From contig JAITKU010000082.1 of the NCBI GenBank assembly GCA_031278255.1, forward strand, positions 1 through 9,745: a stretch of 9,745 nucleotides of DNA, written 5' to 3'. Both the position numbers and the translations under genes were made by a program. Positions 1 through 6,880 of this stretch are shown here, piece after piece. The stretch is from Eubacteriales Family XIII. Incertae Sedis bacterium. GTDB taxonomy: Bacteria > Bacillota > Clostridia > Peptostreptococcales > Anaerovoracaceae. Position 1 is the first letter of the stretch, and each line of letters opens with the position of its first letter. Below the pieces are notes generated by a model. It was given only the letters and a program-made list of their open reading frames with translations. It did not search any database and was not told the DNA's origin.

Positions 1-20
1 GGCGGCCACAGGAAAATCCG

Positions 21-49
21 TTGCATTCCGAACAAAAAAATGATATGCT
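21..49 (+). promoter_or_regulatory. Candidate sigma-A promoter for the tcdA gene cluster
   Basis: TTGCAT (21-26) and TATGCT (44-49) are separated by exactly 17 bp, and a TG one base before the second hexamer gives an extended -10. The -35 matches consensus at only three of six positions. A short open frame from the window edge ends with TAG at 54-56, so an upstream gene could run through this site; if so, the promoter would be internal to that gene or spurious. Confidence is modest. Confidence 0.4.
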
Positions 50-63
50 GGTGTAGCGGAAAA

Positions 64-82
64 GCGGCGCGGCCCGCGCCGC
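64..82 (+). other. GC-only hairpin in the leader just before tcdA
   Basis: GCGGCGCG (64-71) pairs perfectly with CGCGCCGC (75-82) around a three-base GCC loop. It ends 16 bases before the tcdA ATG, so a transcript begun near the proposed promoter would carry it in the leader. No T-run follows, so it does not look like an intrinsic terminator. It may affect translation or be the 3' end of an upstream transcript; its role is unknown. Confidence 0.45.
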
Positions 83-98
83 GGAAAGGCGACAGGGT

Positions 99-881
99 AT
101 GCCGAACCAATTTTCAAGAACCGCATTGCAACTCGGCAATGACAATATGAACAAGCTGCATAAGGCTCGCGTGGCGGTATTCGGTATCGGCGGTGTCGGC
201 GGCTATTGCGTGGAAGCGCTGGCCCGCACGGGCGTGGGCGCCATCGACCTCTTTGACGACGACCGTATCTGCCTGACGAATCTGAACAGGCAGATCATCG
301 CGACGCAGAAAACGGTGGGACTCTACAAGACGGATGTCATGCGGGAACGCATACGCGAAATCAACCCGAACGCAGAGGTTGGCGCGCACAGGATTTTTTA
401 CGGGCCGGATACGGCCGACGCCGTCGATCTGTCGGTCTACGATTACATCGCGGACGCCGTGGACACCATGACCGCGAAGCTGGAACTCGTGTGCAGGGCG
501 AACGCGCGCGGCGTGCCGATCATCAGTTGCATGGGCGCGGCGAACAAGCTGGACGCGTCGGCCTTTGAGGTGGCGGACATCCACGAAACCTCCGTCTGTC
601 CGATGGCGCGTATCATGCGCAAGGAACTGCGAAACAGGGGAATCGAAGCGCTGAAGGTGGTGTATTCCAAGGAACCGGCCATGACGCCTTTTGAGGACGC
701 GGCGGAGAGTTGCCGGTATCATTGTGTCTGCCCGCCCGGCGTCGCGCGAAACTGTCTGCGGCGGCGCCAAGTTCCGGCCAGCAACGCTTTCGTTCCGGCC
801 GTCGCCGGTCTGATTATGGCGGGCGAGGTGATTCGGGATTTGATCGCGGAGCGTCCGGTCCGCGTTGCCGAAAGGGGGTAA
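99..881 (+). CDS. tcdA: tRNA threonylcarbamoyladenosine dehydratase (TcdA/CsdL), E1-like
   Basis: This is a 260-residue ThiF/MoeB/HesA-superfamily protein. Family members of the TcdA branch use ATP to cyclise t6A37 of ANN-decoding tRNAs to ct6A in the cytoplasm. The Rossmann nucleotide-binding loop GIGGVGGY is at residues 29-36, the acidic strand end DDD at 53-55, the NLNRQ motif at 61-65 and DAVDT at 119-123. The tail motif AFVPAVAGLIMAGEVI (230-245) is typical of TcdA rather than MoeB or ThiF. Cysteines 205, 209 and 211 lie in the late insert region. The start at 99 follows a weak purine-rich site, and the preceding T6A-binding-type N-terminus (LGNDNMNKL) supports it. The stop is 6 bp before the XdhC-family gene, so the two are likely cotranscribed. 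A sulfur-carrier-activating E1 role is a less likely alternative. Confidence 0.9.
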   Translation: MPNQFSRTALQLGNDNMNKLHKARVAVFGIGGVGGYCVEALARTGVGAIDLFDDDRICLTNLNRQIIATQKTVGLYKTDVMRERIREINPNAEVGAHRIFYGPDTADAVDLSVYDYIADAVDTMTAKLELVCRANARGVPIISCMGAANKLDASAFEVADIHETSVCPMARIMRKELRNRGIEALKVVYSKEPAMTPFEDAAESCRYHCVCPPGVARNCLRRRQVPASNAFVPAVAGLIMAGEVIRDLIAERPVRVAERG

Positions 882-887
882 GGACTC

Positions 888-1928
888 ATGCGCGGCAGGG
901 AGATATACAAACGGCTTCTCACGATACTGCGCGAGGGGGAACGGGCGGCCGTCGTATCCCGCTTCGAGGCGGGAAAGATCGCGAAGCGGCTCGTGCGGGA
1001 GGGCGATACGGCGGAATGGGCCGCGCTCCCGGCGACTGCGGACCCGCTGTCATTCGCGCAAGACGAACACGCGCTCACGCTCACGGAGTATTACGCGCCC
1101 GGGCCGCGGCTTTTGATCCTCGGCGGCGGACACATCGCGCTCGCGCTGTCCGCGATGGGCGCCCTGATCGATTTTGATGTGATCGTATTCGACGACAGGC
1201 CGATTTTCGCCAACGCGGAACGCTTTCCGCAGGCGCGCGAGGTCATATGCGACAGCTTTGTGAACGTGATGGATCGACTGAAAATCAGGCAAAGCGATTA
1301 TGTGGTTATCGTCACGCGGGGACACCGGCACGATACGCTCTGTCTGCGGGGCGTCCTGAGCGGCCCGCTCCCCTGTTATATCGGCATGATCGGCTCGCGG
1401 CGGCGCGTGGCAATCGTTCGGAAACAGCTTGCGGACGAGGGGTTTTCGCCCGCGGACATCGCCAAGGTGTACTCGCCCATCGGACTGCGCATAGGCGCCG
1501 TCACGCCGCAGGAGATTTCGATATCCATTCTGGCTGAAATCGTGCAGCACAGGCGCAAGGGGCCGGCTTGGGCGAGCGACGCCGAGGCCGCCGCGACGCG
1601 GACTTTCGGCGCTTCGGACATCGAACTCGCGCAGTGGCTCGCCGACGAGAAAAACGGCGCCGACGCCCTGATCACGGTGGTGGAGACCCACGGTTCGACG
1701 CCGCGGGAGGCCGGAGCGAAGATGGCGGTCAGCTACGAGGGCGCCGCCGTGGGCACCATAGGCGGGGGCTGCGCGGAGGCCGGCGTTATGCAGGACGCGC
1801 GGAGCGTGATCCGAAACGGCGGTTACAGTCTCAAAACCGTGGATTTGACGGATTCCGCCGAGGAGGACGGCATGGTCTGCGGCGGCTCTATGACGATTCT
1901 GACAGAAGCCCTGCGGCCCGCGCCATGA
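888..1928 (+). CDS. XdhC/CoxI-family Mo-hydroxylase maturation protein, domain-swapped
   Basis: XdhC proteins bind molybdenum cofactor, support its sulfuration and insert it into xanthine-dehydrogenase-type hydroxylases. This 346-residue protein carries both family domains, but in reverse of the usual order. Residues 73-220 form the Rossmann part normally found C-terminally, with LLILGGGHIA (75-84), a FDDR strand end (101-104), TRGHRHD (143-149) and IGMIGSRRR (165-173). Residues 245-342 form the CoxI-type part normally found N-terminally, with THGSTPREAGAKM (267-279), GTIGGGCAE (289-297) and DGMVCGGSM (327-335). Residues 1-70 start like an ordinary XdhC helix (IYKRLL) but lack the GSTPR core, so they may be a degenerate first copy. 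The gene starts 6 bp after tcdA with AGGGGGTAAGG upstream, and its TGA overlaps the mnmA ATG. No hydroxylase subunits are in the window, so the client enzyme is unknown. Confidence 0.85.
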   Translation: MRGREIYKRLLTILREGERAAVVSRFEAGKIAKRLVREGDTAEWAALPATADPLSFAQDEHALTLTEYYAPGPRLLILGGGHIALALSAMGALIDFDVIVFDDRPIFANAERFPQAREVICDSFVNVMDRLKIRQSDYVVIVTRGHRHDTLCLRGVLSGPLPCYIGMIGSRRRVAIVRKQLADEGFSPADIAKVYSPIGLRIGAVTPQEISISILAEIVQHRRKGPAWASDAEAAATRTFGASDIELAQWLADEKNGADALITVVETHGSTPREAGAKMAVSYEGAAVGTIGGGCAEAGVMQDARSVIRNGGYSLKTVDLTDSAEEDGMVCGGSMTILTEALRPAP

Positions 1929-2998
1929 GCGAGAAAGCCGTGATCGCGATGAGCGGCGGGGTGGACAGTTCCGTCGCCGCGCTCTTGAGTTTGCAGAGCG
2001 GCGCAAGCTGCGTGGGTGTCACGCTCAAACTGTTCGAGAACGCCGACGTGGGCGAGAGCCGCGAAAAAAGCTGCTGTTCTCTGGCCGATGCGGAGGACGC
2101 GCGGCGGGTGGCCTACGCCGTCGGTATGCCGCACTACATATTCGATTTCAGCGAGGACTTCAGGCGCGATGTCATGGACCGCTTTGTGCGCGAATACCGC
2201 GAGGGCCGCACGCCCAATCCCTGTATCGATTGCAACCGCTTCATCAAGTTCGGGCGTCTGACGCGGCGCGCGGCGGATATGGGCTTCGACTGCGTGGTGA
2301 CGGGGCATTACGCGCGGATATCCCATGACGCGGGCAGCGGACGCAGACTCTTGCTGCGGGCGGCGGACCCCTCTAAGGATCAGAGTTATGTACTCTACGC
2401 CATGACGCAGGAACAGCTTGCGCGCACGCGTTTTCCGCTCGGCAACCTGCGCAAACGGGAGGTGCGGGAGATCGCGGCGGAGAACGCTTTCATCAACGCG
2501 CGAAAGCGCGACAGTCAGGATATATGCTTCGTACGCGATGGCAAATACGCCGATTTCATTGAGGCTTACACGGGTGAGGGCTGTCTGCCGGGCGACTTTA
2601 CGGACGGCGGCGGGCGCGTTCTGGGCAGACATCGCGGTCTCATCCGCTACACCGTCGGACAGCGCAAGGGTCTGGGACTCGCGTTGCCGGCGCCGCTCTA
2701 CGTGCGCGAAAAGCGCGCCGTGAGCAACACCGTTGTACTCTGCCCCGAAAGGGACCTCTATTCCCGCGTTCTCGAAGCGCGGGACATCAACCTGATCGCC
2801 GCGGAGCGGATCGACCGGCCGTTGCGCGTGGCCGCGAAGCTGCGATACGCGCAGGAGGCCCGCGCCGCCACGGTATGGCAGACGGGGGAGGACGCGTTGC
2901 GCGTGGAGTTCGACGAGCCGCAGCGTGCCGTCGCGTGCGGGCAAGCCGTCGTGCTGTACGACGGAGATACGGTGATCGGCGGCGGCACGATCGCGTAG
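1925..2998 (+). CDS. mnmA: tRNA-specific 2-thiouridylase MnmA
   Basis: MnmA adenylates U34 of Lys, Glu and Gln tRNAs and replaces its 2-oxygen with sulfur received as a persulfide. The 357-residue length is normal. The PP-loop MSGGVDSS is at residues 9-16. The catalytic pair is visible as Cys100 in TPNPCIDCN and Cys201 in DSQDICFV, matching the family's nucleophile and persulfide cysteines. GHYAR (127-131), the ATP/tRNA segment KDQSYVLY (151-158), YTVGQRKGLG (242-251) and the C-terminal barrel signature FDEPQRAVACGQ (329-340) are also present. The open frame extends further upstream, but that part only shadows the XdhC gene; ATG 1925 gives the conserved N-terminus and an ATGA overlap, implying translational coupling to the gene before it. 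The Cys-Cys pair at residues 50-51 is an additional feature of unknown meaning. Confidence 0.96.
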   Translation: MSEKAVIAMSGGVDSSVAALLSLQSGASCVGVTLKLFENADVGESREKSCCSLADAEDARRVAYAVGMPHYIFDFSEDFRRDVMDRFVREYREGRTPNPCIDCNRFIKFGRLTRRAADMGFDCVVTGHYARISHDAGSGRRLLLRAADPSKDQSYVLYAMTQEQLARTRFPLGNLRKREVREIAAENAFINARKRDSQDICFVRDGKYADFIEAYTGEGCLPGDFTDGGGRVLGRHRGLIRYTVGQRKGLGLALPAPLYVREKRAVSNTVVLCPERDLYSRVLEARDINLIAAERIDRPLRVAAKLRYAQEARAATVWQTGEDALRVEFDEPQRAVACGQAVVLYDGDTVIGGGTIA

Positions 2999-3008
2999 GC
3001 GGGCCGCG

Positions 3009-3062
3009 CGGGGCCTTGCCCCGGGCTTGCGTTCGCGAACGCGCGCACCGGCCGAAAGGCCG
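3009..3062 (+). other. Three consecutive short hairpins between mnmA and larE
   Basis: Within 79 bp between the two genes lie three separate perfect inverted repeats. CGGGGC/GCCCCG has a CTT loop (3009-3023). GCGTT/AACGC closes a CGCG loop (3029-3042). CGGCC/GGCCG closes a GAAA tetraloop (3049-3062), which is a stable GNRA fold. The last one ends four bases before the GGAGG of larE. There is no T-run, so none is an obvious terminator. They could tune larE expression or protect the upstream message; that is inference. Confidence 0.5.
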
Positions 3063-3077
3063 CAATGGAGGTAAAAA

Positions 3078-3959
3078 ATGGAAATCAGACAGCCTATGGA
3101 AGAGTCCCTTGCGGCGCGCCGCGAGCGGCTTTTTCGCATATTGTCCGAACTCGGCGGCGCGGCCGTGGCTTTCTCGGGCGGCGTGGATTCGAGTTTTCTG
3201 CTTTGGAGCGCCAAGCGAGCGCTCGGCGATAAGCTTATAGCGGTGACGGCGCGCTCCTGCTCTTTCCCGCAACGCGAACTCGACGAGGCGCGGGCTTTCT
3301 GCGCAAAGGAGGGCATAAGGCATTTCGTCTGCGATTCGGAGGAACTCGACATAGAGGGTTTTTCCGAAAACCCCGTCAACCGCTGCTACCTCTGCAAGAA
3401 CGAGCTGTTCACGAAGATTTGGGCGATCGCGCGCGAAAACGGCGTCGAAGCCGTGATCGAGGGTTCCAACACGGATGACGAGGGCGACTATCGGCCCGGC
3501 CTGCAGGCGGTCCGCGAACAGGGGGTCCTAAGCCCGTTGCGCGAGGCCGGACTCGGCAAGGCGGACATCCGCGCGCTGTCAAAGGCGGAGGGCCTTTCCA
3601 CTTGGAACAAGCAATCCTTTGCCTGCCTTTCTTCCCGTTTCGTCTACGGCGAAACCATCACGGAGAAGAAACTCGGCATGGTGGACCGGGCGGAACAATT
3701 GCTGCTCGATCTGGGCTTCACGCAACTGCGCGTGCGTATCCACGGCGACATCGCGCGCATAGAGATCGATCCCGCGGAATTTCCCAAGATCATGACGGCC
3801 GAAAACCGCGAGCGAATCTACGCGCGTTTCAAGGAGATCGGCTTTTCGTATACGGCGCTGGACCTTTTGGGCTACCGCACCGGCAGCATGAACGAGACTT
3901 TGCCGGCGCCGCCGGCGGGAGCCGGAACAGCCTGCGGCAAGCCTCTCGGAGAGGCGTAA
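3078..3959 (+). CDS. larE: LarE, ATP-dependent sulfur transferase of nickel-pincer cofactor synthesis (three-cysteine type)
   Basis: LarE adenylates pyridinium-3,5-biscarboxylate mononucleotide and inserts sulfur to build the nickel-pincer cofactor of lactate racemase and related LarA enzymes. The protein has 293 residues. The PP-loop AFSGGVDSS is at 31-39, EGSNTDDEGDYRPG at 128-141 and WNKQSFACLSSRFVYG at 176-191. Cys103 and Cys106 (NRCYLCKNELF) plus Cys183 (FACLSSR) are all present. As I recall it, the sacrificial Lactobacillus plantarum enzyme keeps only the last of these, while three-cysteine homologues hold a [4Fe-4S] cluster and act catalytically, so this protein should be of the cluster type. 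GGAGG at 3067-3071 fixes the start. The last 20 residues are Ala/Pro/Gly-rich and beyond the family core. LarA, LarB and LarC are not in the window, so the final product is not certain. Confidence 0.9.
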   Translation: MEIRQPMEESLAARRERLFRILSELGGAAVAFSGGVDSSFLLWSAKRALGDKLIAVTARSCSFPQRELDEARAFCAKEGIRHFVCDSEELDIEGFSENPVNRCYLCKNELFTKIWAIARENGVEAVIEGSNTDDEGDYRPGLQAVREQGVLSPLREAGLGKADIRALSKAEGLSTWNKQSFACLSSRFVYGETITEKKLGMVDRAEQLLLDLGFTQLRVRIHGDIARIEIDPAEFPKIMTAENRERIYARFKEIGFSYTALDLLGYRTGSMNETLPAPPAGAGTACGKPLGEA

Positions 3960-3979
3960 GCTCCGCGCGGAAGAAGAAC

Positions 3980-4022
3980 GGGAATGGGAATGGAAGAGGG
4001 AGAGGGAGAGGTTGAGGTTGAG
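3980..4022 (+). repeat. Purine-rich tract of tandem hexanucleotides upstream of the M15 gene
   Basis: The tract reads as successive duplicated hexamers: GGGAAT twice, then GAGGGA-like units, then GAGGTT/GAG twice, almost free of C. It separates larE from the peptidase gene and contains several possible Shine-Dalgarno sequences (GGAG, GAGG) before the ATG at 4029. Two further in-frame ATGs at 3984 and 3990 lie inside it. Six-base units would not change reading frame if copy number varied, but would change spacing and the number of candidate ribosome sites. Confidence 0.6.
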
Positions 4023-4028
4023 AAAATT

Positions 4029-4985
4029 ATGTCAAATAAGCATATATATGGAAAAAGAACCCGCATCCGTCCGTCTCGCGCTTTCCTCTTCCTGCTTGTC
4101 TTGGCGGCGATTGTATTCGCCGCGATTTGGGGCGTTCGCGTGATCGGCGGACTTGCCGCGCGGGACGCGTCCGGCGCCGGGGAGACCGGGGACGCGGGCA
4201 CCGATTCCGAAACGTCTGCGCCGCGGGACGGCGGGGAGACCGGGGCGGGCGAGGACACGGCGCCCGCGGCGTACGCGCGCTTTGCGGATTTGTACTATTA
4301 TGAAGAGGCGCGGCTCGCGCGCTATCTGCAATACGAGGCCGCGCATCCCGAACTCTCGCCGGAAGAGGTGGTCTGGCAGGTCGATGTCGATCTCGACAAG
4401 CCGTTCTACCAAGACCCCGAGGAGATCACGGATGTCCATTCGGAACAGGCGCTCGTCAATAAACACTTCAAATTCCCGGATGATTTTGTGCCGGCCGAAC
4501 TCGTCTTGATCGAGGGCGATTACCGCGTGACACCCGCGACGAGGGAGGCTTACGGGCGTTTGAAAGCCGACGCGACGGCGGCGGGTTGCGCGATCCGCGT
4601 GGGTTCCGCCTATCGTTCGATCGAATATCAGGTGAGCCTGTACGCGCGCTATCAAAGCGAGGATCCGGGCAACGCGGACAATTACAGCGCGCGCCCCGGT
4701 TTCAGCGAACACCACACGGGACGCACCATCGACCTGATCGGGCCGTCCGGCACGCTGCGCGGCTTCGTGGGGACAAAAGAGGCGGAATGGGTGCGGGAAA
4801 ACGCGTGGAACTACGGCTTCATCGTGCGATACACGCAGGAGAACGAGGCGATCACGGGCTACGAAAGCGAGCCTTGGCACATCACCTACATCGGCAAGGA
4901 GGCCGCCGCGCTGATGCGCGAACAGGATATCGGCAGTCTGGAGGAGTACGTCGCGAGGTACGTGCTGCACCGGCCGCCGCGCTGA
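4029..4985 (+). CDS. Membrane-anchored M15-family D,D-carboxypeptidase-like protein (VanY/DacB type)
   Basis: M15B zinc peptidases trim the terminal D-alanine of peptidoglycan stem peptides outside the membrane. From ATG 4029 the protein has 318 residues: a basic N-terminus, one membrane segment at about 18-40, a Gly/Asp/Glu/Thr-rich linker at 41-80, a helical spacer, then the catalytic domain at about 140-300. Zinc ligands are His228 and Asp235 in SEHHTGRTID and His284 in EPWHITYIG, with Glu281 as the catalytic base. SAYRS (193-197) matches the substrate-binding motif. An in-frame ATG at 3984 would add 15 Glu/Val/Gly residues encoded by the purine repeat tract; I prefer 4029 because that places Lys/Arg residues directly before the membrane span and leaves the tract as ribosome-binding sequence. 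The gene follows larE on the same strand and ends 22 bp from the convergent mogA stop. Specificity within M15 (D,D or L,D) is not certain. Confidence 0.87.
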   Translation: MSNKHIYGKRTRIRPSRAFLFLLVLAAIVFAAIWGVRVIGGLAARDASGAGETGDAGTDSETSAPRDGGETGAGEDTAPAAYARFADLYYYEEARLARYLQYEAAHPELSPEEVVWQVDVDLDKPFYQDPEEITDVHSEQALVNKHFKFPDDFVPAELVLIEGDYRVTPATREAYGRLKADATAAGCAIRVGSAYRSIEYQVSLYARYQSEDPGNADNYSARPGFSEHHTGRTIDLIGPSGTLRGFVGTKEAEWVRENAWNYGFIVRYTQENEAITGYESEPWHITYIGKEAAALMREQDIGSLEEYVARYVLHRPPR

Positions 4986-5007
4986 CTGCGCGCCCCGCGA
5001 GCGTCCG

Positions 5008-5502
5008 CTATTCCCGCGCGCAGTTCGCGTCCTTTCCCTGCAGGATATCCAGGCCGTGTTCGACGGAGGGCAGGATGTAATCCAGCGTTTCGCGGACGGC
5101 CTTGGGGCTGCCCGGCAGGTTGACGATCAGCGTATCGCCCCGTATGCCGGCCTCCGCGCGGGAAAGCATGGCGCGCGGCGTGATTTCGAGTGAGAGACGA
5201 CGCATGGCCTCGGGTATGCCGGGCACGCACCGTTCCGTTACGTCGCGCGTGGCCTCCGGCGTGACATCCCGCTTTGAGAAGCCCGTGCCGCCGGTCGTGA
5301 GGATCAGATCGGCGCCGGCCTCGTCCGCGAGCCGCGCCATCTCGCGCGCCAGCGCTTCCCGATCGTCGGGCAGCACGGAGACGCCCTCCAAGGCAAAGCG
5401 CGCGTACGCGGACAATATCTCGCGGATCGCGGGTCCCGAGAGGTCCGCGCGCGTCCCCGCGGCGGATGAATCGCTGGCCGTTATGATGAATACCTTGTAC
5501 AT
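5008..5502 (-). CDS. mogA: MogA/MoaB-family molybdopterin adenylyltransferase
   Basis: This family adenylates molybdopterin so that MoeA can insert molybdate, giving active molybdenum cofactor in the cytoplasm. The 164-residue protein is normal for MogA. It has ITASD at 7-11, the nucleotide/pterin loop ILTTGGTGFSKRD at 67-79 followed by TPEAT, and NLPGSPKAV at 128-136, all diagnostic. The frame is open 20 codons further upstream, but the extra residues are low quality and GAGGG at 5509-5513, six bases before ATG 5502, sets the start. It is the last gene of the leftward cluster, 113 bp after the flavodiiron gene and beyond a strong hairpin, so it may have its own transcription. Together with the XdhC protein on the other strand it points to a molybdenum hydroxylase in this organism. 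MoaB and MogA cannot be separated by sequence inspection alone. Confidence 0.9.
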   Translation of the reverse strand: MYKVFIITASDSSAAGTRADLSGPAIREILSAYARFALEGVSVLPDDREALAREMARLADEAGADLILTTGGTGFSKRDVTPEATRDVTERCVPGIPEAMRRLSLEITPRAMLSRAEAGIRGDTLIVNLPGSPKAVRETLDYILPSVEHGLDILQGKDANCARE

Positions 5503-5508
5503 GTGTTT

Positions 5509-5513
5509 CCCTC
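5509..5513 (-). promoter_or_regulatory. Ribosome binding site that decides the mogA start
   Basis: On the minus strand GAGGG stands six bases before the ATG at 5502-5500. The upstream in-frame ATG at 5562 lies inside the 5548-5578 hairpin and has no comparable site, so the shorter protein is chosen. Confidence 0.75.
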
Positions 5514-5547
5514 TTTCCGCTTCGCTCCGGTTTGTTTTGTTCCGATG

Positions 5548-5578
5548 GCGGCCGCCGTTCACGATGAACGGCGGCCGC
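5548..5578 (-). terminator. Perfect 13-bp hairpin between the flavodiiron gene and mogA
   Basis: GCGGCCGCCGTTC (5548-5560) and GAACGGCGGCCGC (5566-5578) are perfect inverted copies around a five-base loop. The hairpin lies 37 bases past the flavodiiron stop and 45 before the mogA start. On the minus strand no T-run follows; on the plus strand only TTT does. It is therefore either an imperfect bidirectional terminator or an RNA structure that stabilises the upstream message and lowers mogA expression. The structure is certain, the termination role is not. Confidence 0.55.
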
Positions 5579-5615
5579 TTTATGCTGTGCTTATCGGCGT
5601 TTCCCGCGCAAAGGC

Positions 5616-6830
5616 CTAGGCTTTCATGGACGCGAGAATACTGTCCGCCAGACCGTCCATCTCCGCGCCGTTCTCCGGCGTCATGGCGGAATTGATGGTA
5701 AGCTCGTCGCTCAGGACCGTGATCTGCTTCAATTCATTGTCCAAAAACTCCCGGATGAGTTCGCCCGACTTCGGCGCCCAAGTGCCGTTCTGGACAACGG
5801 CAAAAGTGCGCTGTTGCAGGTTCAGCGCTTTCATATCCATCAGGTAGTTGTGAATGAGCGGATAGATACCCAGATTGTAGGTCACGGACATAAGGACGAT
5901 ATGGCTGTATTTGAACGTTTCGGCGATGAGCCACGACACGTGGGTGTTTGAAACGTCGCGGACTTTCACGTCGCGGACGCCCTTTTCGCGCAGCTTGCTC
6001 GCAAGGCACATCGCGGCGCTCTCCGTGTTGCCGTACATCGACGCGTAGATGATCAGCACGCCCTCCGTCTCCGGTTCGTAGCGGCTCCATTTGTCGTATT
6101 TCTCGATGATATACCCGAAATCCTTGCGCCAGACGGGGCCGTGTAGCGGGCAGATGAACTTGATATCGGGCAGGAGCGGCGTTGCCTTTTTCAGCAGGGC
6201 CTGAATATGGGGTCCGTATTTGCCGACGATGTTGGTGAGATAGCGTCTGGCCTCGTCAATCCAATCGCGGTCGAAGTCCACCTCATCGGCGAACAGCACG
6301 CCGTCCAGCGCGATGAAAGAGCCAAAGGCATCGGCCGCGAACAGCACGCCGTTCGTCACGTCAAACGAAACCATCGCCTCCGGCCAATGCACCATCGGCG
6401 CGTAGACGAAAGCGATGGTATGCTTGCCGAAGTTGCGCGTATCGCCCTCGACGATCTCCTCATAGCGCCCGTCTATATTGAAGCCGAATTGACGCATCTG
6501 CATGAAAGCTTTCTCGTTGCTGATCAGCTTGGTCTTTGGAAAACGCAGCAGGATTTCGTCGATGGACGCGGCGTGATCCGGCTCCAGATGGTTGATTACC
6601 AGATAGTCCAGCTCGCGGCCGGCCAGCACGTGTTCCACATTTTGAAGATACTGGCGGCAGACGGCCCAGTCCACCGTGTCGAACAGGACGGTTTTCTCGT
6701 CCAAAAGCAGGTAAGAATTGTAGGAAACCCCCACGCCGTTCAGCGGGTGAATGTTCTCAAACAGGTGCAGCCTGTGATCGTTGGCGCCCACCCAGTATAG
6801 GTCATCGGTTACTTTTCTTACGCAATACAT
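5616..6830 (-). CDS. fprA: Flavodiiron protein (FprA/ROO class A), rubredoxin:O2 or NO reductase
   Basis: Flavodiiron proteins take electrons from rubredoxin to an FMN and then reduce O2 to water, or NO to N2O, at a diiron site; they protect anaerobes in the cytoplasm. This 404-residue protein has the two-domain class A layout: a metallo-beta-lactamase-like domain at about 1-250 and a flavodoxin domain at about 257-400. All seven iron ligands can be read: His81, Glu83, Asp85 and His86 in NHLEPDH, His148 in MVHWPE, Asp167 in FAADAF and His230 in CPLHGP. The FMN phosphate loop is YASMYGNTE (262-270). AAGGAGGG six bases before ATG 6830 sets the start. It follows the acyl-CoA dehydrogenase-rubredoxin fusion by 50 bp on the same strand, which supplies a likely electron donor. 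O2 versus NO preference cannot be read from the sequence. Confidence 0.95.
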   Translation of the reverse strand: MYCVRKVTDDLYWVGANDHRLHLFENIHPLNGVGVSYNSYLLLDEKTVLFDTVDWAVCRQYLQNVEHVLAGRELDYLVINHLEPDHAASIDEILLRFPKTKLISNEKAFMQMRQFGFNIDGRYEEIVEGDTRNFGKHTIAFVYAPMVHWPEAMVSFDVTNGVLFAADAFGSFIALDGVLFADEVDFDRDWIDEARRYLTNIVGKYGPHIQALLKKATPLLPDIKFICPLHGPVWRKDFGYIIEKYDKWSRYEPETEGVLIIYASMYGNTESAAMCLASKLREKGVRDVKVRDVSNTHVSWLIAETFKYSHIVLMSVTYNLGIYPLIHNYLMDMKALNLQQRTFAVVQNGTWAPKSGELIREFLDNELKQITVLSDELTINSAMTPENGAEMDGLADSILASMKA

Positions 6831-6880
6831 ATCGATCCCTCCTTCATAAGGTTACTGCGCAAACCCCTCTGCGCTTATTC

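Noticed and set aside
2999..3077. Possible intrinsic terminator or riboswitch between mnmA and larE
   Set aside because: Hairpins exist but there is no T-run, and the 79 bp do not match any riboswitch core that I recognise.
1050..3379. Long antisense frames opposite the XdhC, mnmA and larE genes
   Set aside because: Their predicted proteins are Arg/Ala/His-rich with no domain pattern, and they span intergenic hairpins and several real genes.
3078..3959. Reading the PP-loop protein as NAD synthetase, QueC or a TtcA/TtuA-type tRNA thiolase
   Set aside because: The DYRPG, WNKQS and CLSSRF motifs and the overall length fit LarE specifically; the other families have different cysteine and motif patterns.
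4032..4970. 312-codon antisense frame opposite the M15 peptidase gene
   Set aside because: The plus strand carries an intact zinc peptidase with all ligands; the antisense product has no recognisable features.
6831..6880. Weak hairpin (GCGCA/TGCGC) between the dehydrogenase fusion and fprA
   Set aside because: A five-base stem with an eight-base loop is easily found by chance, and no T-run follows.
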